From Brugia malayi (Eukaryota > Nematoda > Chromadorea > Rhabditida > Onchocercidae): a stretch of 33,038 nt of DNA. Below the pieces are notes generated by a model. It made no database searches and was not told the origin of the DNA. It worked only from the letters and a program-made list of their open reading frames with translations. The stretch spans positions 1 through 33,038 of the forward strand of contig NW_025062332.1 in assembly GCF_000002995.4 (NCBI RefSeq), written 5' to 3'. The translations under genes and the position numbers were made by a program. Shown one piece after another: positions 26,760 to 33,038 of this stretch. Numbering within the stretch: position 1 is the stretch's first letter; every line of letters begins with the position of its first letter.

Positions 26760-27479
26760 CTGAAAAAAGAAAGTGAATAATAATAGCAGTTGTTTCGAGA
26801 GTTTAGCACATCGATTTTTCGACTTGCCTAGACCCCTTGATATTATCAATGGATTGTTCTTCTAAGTTTTATTACTCCTAAATGTTTAATTCTTTTTTTT
26901 ATCCAAAAATATTTGATAAATTTCATGGTAATTTGCATTTTCTTTTACAATATCATACTGCAGAATACATCTATGATTGAACTATGGTCGTTGCACAAAA
27001 CGATAACATTGATAAAACTTATCTGAAGAAGTCATTTTGACACTGAAATACATTATCTCAAGAAGCTTACTGACAAAGAAATATAAACTTATCCAATATA
27101 AACTGAGCAACGCCAGAAACCAATGAGAAAAATGAAATTAATTTGCATCGTATATTTAATTACAATACTATATATGCTAATCATTAAGTATGAATTCTGT
27201 CATTCATTTAATATAAGAAAAGAATGGAGAAAAAATGACTTAAATTGTGCGAATACTTTTACAGACTGCAAGCAATTACCATAGCCTACCAAGGATAGAA
27301 AAAATAATAGTGCAATAACAATCTATGGCGACACTCACATAGTATAATAGTAGTATGTACTAGGGATCAGAAAGGAAAGCGGAAAAAAGAAGCGCTAGAA
27401 AAAAAAAAGGATGGAATAGTATCTATATGCACAAACGAAAATGTTTTCATGTCTCTATGAATGAAATATAGATTGGTTA

Positions 27480-27586
27480 GTCTGTGTGTGTGTGTGTGTA
27501 TGTGTGTGTGTATGTGTGTATTGTGCGTGTGTATGTGTGTATGTATGTGTGTGTGTGGTGTGTGTGTGTGTGTGTGTGTGTGTATG
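27480..27586 (-). repeat. (GT)n microsatellite, right arm
   Basis: Mirror copy of the CA tract at 23965-24075, with a different internal arrangement of TATG and TGCG interruptions. Confidence 0.95.
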
Positions 27587-28235
27587 ACCAAATCGATGCA
27601 CTTAGATTACTGATAACAGTAATTATAAGATTTCCATTGATGTAATCAATACTTTTATCTAATTATTAGACAAAGAATAAGAATAGATAAAGATTTCTTG
27701 CTATAATTTAAAACAAATTTGTACAAAATTAAAACGAAATTAAATAAGAATTGAAAGAGTAGAAAAATTGGTTTAGCAGAAAAATTACTTAAAAAAAGAA
27801 TAAAACATTGTTGACAACAATTATTTGTTCAAGATATTTAATTTTATATATGTAATGAAACTATAATGAAAGTTATTTTAAATTTACATTTTATTCCTGT
27901 TTAATTCTAAAAATTCAAATCATTCTATCATAATAATAATTAAGTAGTAAGTAATTCTTAAAGGAATGAATTATATGCTAAAAATTGCAGAAATATTGAA
28001 ACAAAAGGAAAAAAAATTCATCAAATTAAATTTTTAAAGGTAAAAATTAAGAAAATAAGAAGTGTTATGATAAAGGTTATGAAATCGTTAGTCTTTAATT
28101 CAAAATGCATAGTAAAAAAAAATACATAATTATATGAAGCAACGAGTAAAACAATGGATATATATCGAAAGTGTTAAGAAAGTACTATTCCAAAAGATAT
28201 TTTCCATTAAGAGTTTGTCTTGCAACTGAAAAGAC

Positions 28236-28335
28236 TGCACGATATATGTAGGTAATGCTATATGTAGGTAATGCTTCAATATATGTAGGTAATGCTTCAA
28301 ATTCGATATATGTAGTAATGCTTCAAATTACAACT
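28236..28335 (+). repeat. Short tandem repeat at the outer end of palindrome 2
   Basis: Four consecutive units related to ATATATGTAGGTAATGCTTC, at about 28242, 28260, 28278 and 28303, with lengths from 18 to 26 bp. The left arm has only one unit at its outer end (23291-23309), so the expansion lies exactly where the inverted homology stops. Confidence 0.85.
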
Positions 28336-30611
28336 TTAACAAGTTGAAATTACATTTTTCAAGTAAGTATATGATCAATTCTAATGCACATTTGTGCTTT
28401 CTTCTCACCATTTTTAGACATCTTACATAACTTATATTAAGTAAATTAAATTAATAAACTGAAGCAATATAATACTATCAAAAAATATAGCCATTTTAAT
28501 ACATTAATTGATATAAAACCTATGCTATAAATTTTTGAATAAAATCTAAAATGAATTGCTTAATTTCAAAAAGCTTAAATAGTATTATTTTTTGAATAGG
28601 AATGCATCCAGCATATTCAATCTTCTTTCAATATTTTATCACTTTATTTCAAATTATAATCATCTATTATTGTTAACAAATTTTAAGTATTTTTTTCAGC
28701 ACTGTAAAATACAATAAATTATAAAAAGCATTTTGAAGAAATTGCAATTTAAATAAATAATACGAATTATTATTTTCATTATTGTGATCTAATTATACTT
28801 AATACCATAATATATTAAGTTTTTTTCAGCTTAATGTTACCTTTGTAAAACATATAAAAAGAGCAATAAGAAGTAAAAAAAAAAAAAGAAAAAACATTGG
28901 AAGATGAAAGGAAGTGATGAAAAGAAAAAAGAGACGAAGGACGGATATTCGGGCGACAGTTATCCTTAACCATTTGCAATTTTATGATCACTCAACCTTC
29001 TTCCGGAGATACTGCAAGAGCGGATTTTGAACATTACAATTGTACGAACTAAAGTTATAACCCATAGGTCAAAAAGACAGCTATCGATATTTGACCCTCC
29101 TATTATACCGCCCATCTATTTCTCTGTTTTAAGATGAAAAGTTCATTCGCTCTGTTTAATTAACCATCTAAAATAGGTTTGAATTCATTGAAATTCTCTA
29201 AATTAAAGAGTAAGCAAATTAATTTTTTAGGAAAAAAAAAGATTGATTGAAGATGTTTAACTAAAAGTTTGAGAACGAGAAAAATAAACTTCGGACGACA
29301 ACCAAATGTCACCCACATTTTACTTCACTCTTCTTCCAATTATCCCACTAACAATCGCATACCATTTCTTCTTCCTGTTCCTCCACCTTCTTATCTTTTA
29401 ATTTTGTTGCTGAAGGAACAAAACTCTCTGTCCAAGAAAAATGGAAATCAACAAAAAAAAAAATGCTATGCGCACATTGACGCGACATTTTCACTTTTAA
29501 TGATTCCAAATTTTTAGTGTACACAACTGGTTTCTGTTTATATAATTTTTTCTTTCCTTATATAATAATTGATAAATTGACTGAATTTTATAAAATCTGA
29601 TCAATAATTACATTTCTGCTCGTCTCGTCTTAATCATAAAAATTTTGTTCACCTTACTATCTTATGATTAACTGAATTTCTTCCTTTTCGTTAATTTAAT
29701 ACCACAAACATACACCGATTAGCACTATAATTTTAGGCTTAAAGTATTTACCTAATCAGCAATCATAAAACAAACATTCGTTTTATTATTTACATGAAAA
29801 TTAGAAAATTATTACAAAATTAGAAAAAATAATCATTGATGCTTAGTTTTGAGTTTTCAGAAGTAAAAGCTTATTTGGAGAAAGCATGGCATTTTTAATT
29901 CTATCGTTCTGATCAATAAATAGATTTTATAGTTAGTTTACGAATTGTTTAAACAGCTAATTAAACTTCCGCTTTTGTAAAACATTTATAAATGAATCAA
30001 TGCAAAAATTGGAATGCATCAAAAAATACATTTTAAACAATATGCGAAAAAAATTTTATTTGCTTTATACGTATTTGATTCAAGCAATATGCATAATGAA
30101 TCATTTGAAAATTTGTATATTAAGTATAGCTTTGCTATGATCACTAAATATCACCAAAAAATTTCACTTCTTATAATAGTTTTCCTACTTGTCTCTCTTT
30201 TTCATTACTTTTCCGTTATAGGCATTCTGAAATATCACCCATTATCATTAATGAAATCACAGCTGATTATTTCAGTTTAATATGTTAACTTAAATCAATT
30301 ACAAATGATCAATTGATAATAATGATCACTGTTAGACCGTCCAAAACGCGTTATTATTAAATATAATCATTTAGGATTTTAAAAGAAAAAAATTTTTTTT
30401 TTTTTTTTGGAGAGTAACAAAATGCGCTATTCATTTCTATGAAGAAATCTGCTAAAATACCAATGCTAATTATAGTGTTTATGTAAGCATTTTAATGCTT
30501 GCACAGAAATTACACAAATATACGCTAATTGTTTCTGCCAATCTTTACATTCCATTTATTATTGCTTCCATATGTTAATTTGGTAAGTGTTTCTATTTAG
30601 TTGTTTGTTTG
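28336..30611. other. AT-rich spacer, no gene supported
   Basis: Mostly A- and T-runs. A pocket at about 28920-29120 has more balanced composition, and one plus frame there reads MITQPSSGDTARADFEHYN before a stop, but a second frame is also open through it, so coding is unproven. Frames at 29269-29517 and 30014-30280 have no family features. Confidence 0.45.
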
Positions 30612-31112
30612 CTTTGAATAAATCTTAAGTAACCCTATCTAGAATTGTGACTAAAATTAATTTTAGAAATTAAAGAATAATTAAAATCAATTATAATTGC
30701 AGATTTAACTGATAAGAAATTTCGACAGTTTTTAAAAGTTTAAAATAAATAAAATATTAAAAACGTTTTAATTTTTATTAATTCTGTTTCAATTGAAATC
30801 TGTCAATGCTGGAAAAATAATTCATTTAAAAATAAAATGTTTATTGAACTTAATTGATTACTTTTATTTGCATTAAACTTGATCTGCTTGACTTTTTTTG
30901 ACATTTTATGTCAACTTTAAAGCAAACTTTCATTGCAGAAATTAATTAAATCTACAATTATAATTGATTTCAATTTTTTTTAAATATTAAAATTAACTTT
31001 AGTCACAAATCCAAATAAAGTTACTTAAGAAATTTCGACAGATTTTAAAAGTTTTAATAAATTAAATATTAAAAATGTTTTAATTTTTATTAATTCTGTT
31101 TCAAATAAAATA
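30612..31112 (+). repeat. Satellite-family remnants with an internal inversion
   Basis: From 30612 to about 30706 the sequence is the reverse complement of the satellite (GTAACCCTATCTAGAATTG through AATTATAATTGCAGATTTA). From about 30708 it switches to direct orientation at AAGAAATTTCGACAG, followed by one nearly full monomer ending near 31112. The copies carry the TTAAGAAATTTCG variant. Confidence 0.85.
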
Positions 31113-31116
31113 ATAT

Positions 31117-31324
31117 GGATGAAGTTGTTTCATACCAAGCCCTCAGCGGTAACACAAGACAAATCATAGTATTCTAGTGAAACCGGAAAAAAATTTAGCA
31201 AACCACGTCCAAACCCCGGATTTTTAATTGGTTTGCTAAAATTGTGATGTATTGATGGGTAACAACGTTTGCTATTTGCGTTACGAAACCATGACCATTG
31301 CGAAAATTAGCATCTCCATGTGCC
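31117..31324 (-). pseudogene. Unidentified broken ORF next to the satellite remnant
   Basis: On the minus strand a frame opens at an ATG near 31321 and reads MAHGDANFRNGHGFVTQ, then IANVVTHQYITILAN, ending in a stop after about 43 codons. A second frame overlaps from there and reads KPIKNPGFGRGLLNFFPVSL followed by EYYDLSCVTAEGLV and a stop. The composition is much less AT-rich than the surroundings and the two halves read as one interrupted protein. I do not recognise it. A transferred bacterial fragment, a retroelement scrap or a host exon are all possible. Confidence 0.35.
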
Positions 31325-31658
31325 ATACATTTTCATATACGCTATCAATATAAATACAGTTTGAGACTAAATTAAAATGAGGAAATAAAGTGTCTAGAAA
31401 TTCATTTTTGACATTGGAAATTAGTCATGATTACCAATTAGCAGTAAATAGCCATGAAAATTCTTCATTTTGTACCAACTTTTATTACTTTAACAAGGAT
31501 GAAACAAAAAATTTTGCAAAAATTAAAACTTTATTCGCATTTAATAATTAATTAAAAGAAATTTTTACAAAATTCAAATTTATTTTTTGTCTAAATTACT
31601 GAAACTGAAAAAAATGCGGGATTTTCACAAAGTATTTAGATTAGCAATTGAAATTAAT
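31325..31658. other. AT-rich spacer
   Basis: No coding signal or repeat partner was noticed. Confidence 0.4.
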
Positions 31659-31783
31659 TTCAGTGTCAGAAATGTTATAATTAATGTAATGAATCTATTA
31701 GTTACATATATTATTATAACATTTCTGACACTGAAATTATTATAACATTTCTGACACTTAATTATAACATTTCTGACACTGAA
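31659..31783. repeat. 24-bp repeat: one inverted and three tandem copies
   Basis: TTCAGTGTCAGAAATGTTAT at 31659-31678 is the reverse complement of three consecutive copies of ATTATAACATTTCTGACACT at about 31712, 31737 and 31760. The inverted pair would fold into a hairpin with a stem of about 24 bp. It sits right at the end of the degraded ORF below and could mark an insertion edge. Confidence 0.9.
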
Positions 31784-31785
31784 AC

Positions 31786-32243
31786 TCACTGCATGCGCTT
31801 TATTGCTAGGACATAGATCTTTACTATTGTAACGTCTATTAATGCCTCAAATATTAAGTCTATTACAGTTTTATTCTTATAACATAAATTAGACTTGTCC
31901 CTTAAGCATTCACCTAATATGTCTTTAACAAACTATTAGTTAATTTTTTATTGTTTTCTTCTCTTACATCTTTTCCTTTATATTCCAATTCCTTATAAAG
32001 TTTATTAATAAGATTACTTTCATTTTAGTTAATGGTGCTCTTAGTTTCATCAAAAGCGAGTATTCTGTAAGAAAAAAAAGTTATCTTCGTCGAGTCTAAA
32101 TCGCTTAAATTGATATCAGTATTACTTTCATCTGAGCTAAAATCATTTGAATCAGTAGTTTCAACCAGCCAACAACTAACTAACTTATTATTGTAAATCA
32201 ACACCTGACAGCATGCCACAATCCTCAAAATTGGAATCAGCAC
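31786..32243 (-). pseudogene. Degraded ORF with one internal stop and one frameshift, unidentified
   Basis: The frame opens near 32243, includes VETTDSNDFSSDESNTDINL and DETKSTIN, hits a TAA at 32025, and continues in the same frame with NLINKLYKELEYKGKD. It then shifts by one base into DILGECLRDKSNLCYKNKTV and IDLIFEALIDVTIVK, ending at a TGA at 31786. The lysine/glutamate-rich style and short intergenic distances resemble endosymbiont proteins, but no family can be named. A second, worse copy of the NLCYKxKTVIDLI module lies near 32723-32796. Confidence 0.45.
31853..31921. repeat. ~70-bp direct repeat, copy 1 (copy 2 at 32723-32796)
   Basis: Both copies share TTAAGTCTATTACAGTTTT, then TATAACATAAATTAGAC, then a CATTCACCTAATATG or TATTCACCATAATATG end. 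The copies are 870 bp apart and diverged by about 20%. Confidence 0.85.
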
Positions 32244-32590
32244 CTATCACTAATCATTTTCATCTGATTAACTAGTTATTTGGTTAACGCACTTTCGACT
32301 TCAGCTCTTAGAAGTATATTTTCTCGTATATTCATCAAGTATATTTTCTCGAACACTCCCGTAATTTCTGTACTGCACTCGCTATTTTAGCATTTTAGCA
32401 CTTCTTAACCATAACTTCTGTCTGTATAATTATTGCTTTCTGGCTATCCTGAATAAGTAATACCGGAAGTATGTTGATTACAATTCTCATCTGAAAAGTG
32501 ATTAAGTTCTCAGCTGATTATTATGACTAGAAATATAATCTGAAATGTATATTCCTCACAATTTTGTGTTCCTACTTTTTTTTTCTCTTA

Positions 32591-32710
32591 GATGGCTTTT
32601 CAATTGATGGTGTTCGTTATTTCCTTAAAAACAAACTTCCCAGAATTCGTTTGTCATCTGCCGGCAACTCTGAGTTGGCAAGAAGCTACACAGTTCTACT
32701 ATACCTATAA
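32591..32710 (+). pseudogene. Short coding-like fragment, unidentified
   Basis: The plus strand reads DGFSIDGVRYFLKNKLPRI then RLSSAGNSELARSYTVLLYL and a stop. A CTCTTAG precedes it and could act as an acceptor; the frame is also open somewhat upstream. Composition is more balanced than the flanks. It lies between the degraded ORF and the uvrA fragment and runs on the opposite strand. Not recognised. Confidence 0.35.
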
Positions 32711-32849
32711 AACAAAATTATATTAAGTCTATTACAGTTTTCCTACTATATTTATAACATAAATTAGACCAATCGCCAAGTATTCACCATAATATGGATA
32801 GGTTTATATATTCTACCACAGGATATTTATATATTCATCTTACTTAACT

Positions 32850-33038
32850 TTAACAGATATAGCTTAAGATATTTACCAGTAATACTTCCTGTATATCTAT
32901 TATTTCTTCTGGCAACTACTTCCCATCTTTCGTTCCACCTTCTGGACCAATGTCTATTATATAATCCGCAGTTTTTATAACGTGCAAGTTGTGCTCGATA
33001 CCTATAACAGTATTTCCTAAATCAACTAACTCATGGAG
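32850..33038 (-). pseudogene. uvrA: uvrA C-terminal fragment, probable Wolbachia-type transfer
   Basis: UvrA is the ATPase subunit that starts bacterial nucleotide excision repair and has no close nematode counterpart. From the right edge the minus strand reads [20 protein letters not shown] then [20 protein letters not shown]. This is the conserved end of the second ATP-binding domain, with its (V/G)IEHN switch region and the GPEGG signature. A TAG at 32918-32916 then interrupts it, about ten residues of the usual VVAEGTPEE stretch are missing, and a shifted frame continues with SITGKYLKLYL, the normal UvrA C-terminal end. The gene is therefore broken here. The rest lies beyond the window. 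AT-rich codons and the nematode context suggest an alphaproteobacterial endosymbiont source; the exact donor is inferred. Confidence 0.88.

Larger units (their letters stand above)
23289..28261. repeat. Palindrome 2: 2.4-kb inverted arms, 206-bp spacer
   Basis: Left arm 23289-25681 and right arm 25888-28261 are reverse complements over their whole length; I compared many points, including the outer end (CTGCACGATATATGTAGG), the microsatellite, the exon and the inner end (CTTTCATGTTCTATT). Differences are few and are mostly single-base indels, many in homopolymers. Examples are one base lost in a GG pair near 28066, one base gained within the exon at 26621-26759, and a small difference near 26832. 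The spacer 25682-25887 is a diverged copy of 22953-23156. Confidence 0.95.

Noticed and set aside
29269..29517. 82-codon ORF
   Set aside because: Low-complexity composition, no start context and no similarity noticed.
30014..30280. 88-codon ORF with a hydrophobic segment
   Set aside because: AT-rich chance frame, no splice context and no family features.

Overview
This window is strongly AT-rich eukaryotic DNA with short GT-AG introns and long repeat-filled spacers. I infer a filarial (onchocercid) nematode. Three things point there: a kinesin light chain gene with nematode-like exons, part of a gene resembling the nematode-expanded glycosyltransferase family 92, and a broken bacterial uvrA fragment at the right edge that most resembles DNA transferred from a Wolbachia-type endosymbiont. 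The species cannot be named from sequence alone.

Layout. 1-7135: a tandem satellite of about 21 monomers of about 345 bp, with higher-order structure. 7140-8165: mixed unique DNA ending in a 235-bp segment that recurs at 21.97-22.20 kb. 8480-9240: three diverged copies of a second AT-rich repeat. 9417-10302 (minus): an unrecognised acidic-protein gene with three exons and an apparent one-base frameshift. 10637-11557: interspersed repeats enclosing one reversed satellite monomer. 12132-15361 (plus): an eight-exon kinesin light chain gene whose exons encode the coiled coil and the C-terminal end, but not TPR1 to the first half of TPR5. 15362-19280: AT-rich spacer. 19283-19927: two more satellite monomers. 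20054-21067 (plus): N-terminal part of a GT92-like gene. 21334-22849: a palindrome with 0.65-kb arms that duplicates exon 1 and the 5' flank of the acidic-protein gene. 23289-28261: a second palindrome with 2.4-kb arms, each arm carrying one copy of a candidate GT92-like exon and a CA/GT microsatellite. 28262-30600: AT-rich spacer. 30612-31112: satellite remnants. 31190-33038: small degraded coding fragments, ending in the uvrA remnant.

The only gene with a firm cellular role is the kinesin light chain, which links kinesin-1 to cargo. The rest is mainly a record of duplication, inversion and decay. The most unusual points are the missing TPR exons of the kinesin light chain with matching splice phases on both sides, the two palindromes whose spacers are both about 206-208 bp and are both copied from elsewhere in the window, and the probable endosymbiont DNA. 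Many differences between duplicated segments are single-base indels in homopolymers, so assembly or long-read error must be considered for several of the breaks described.
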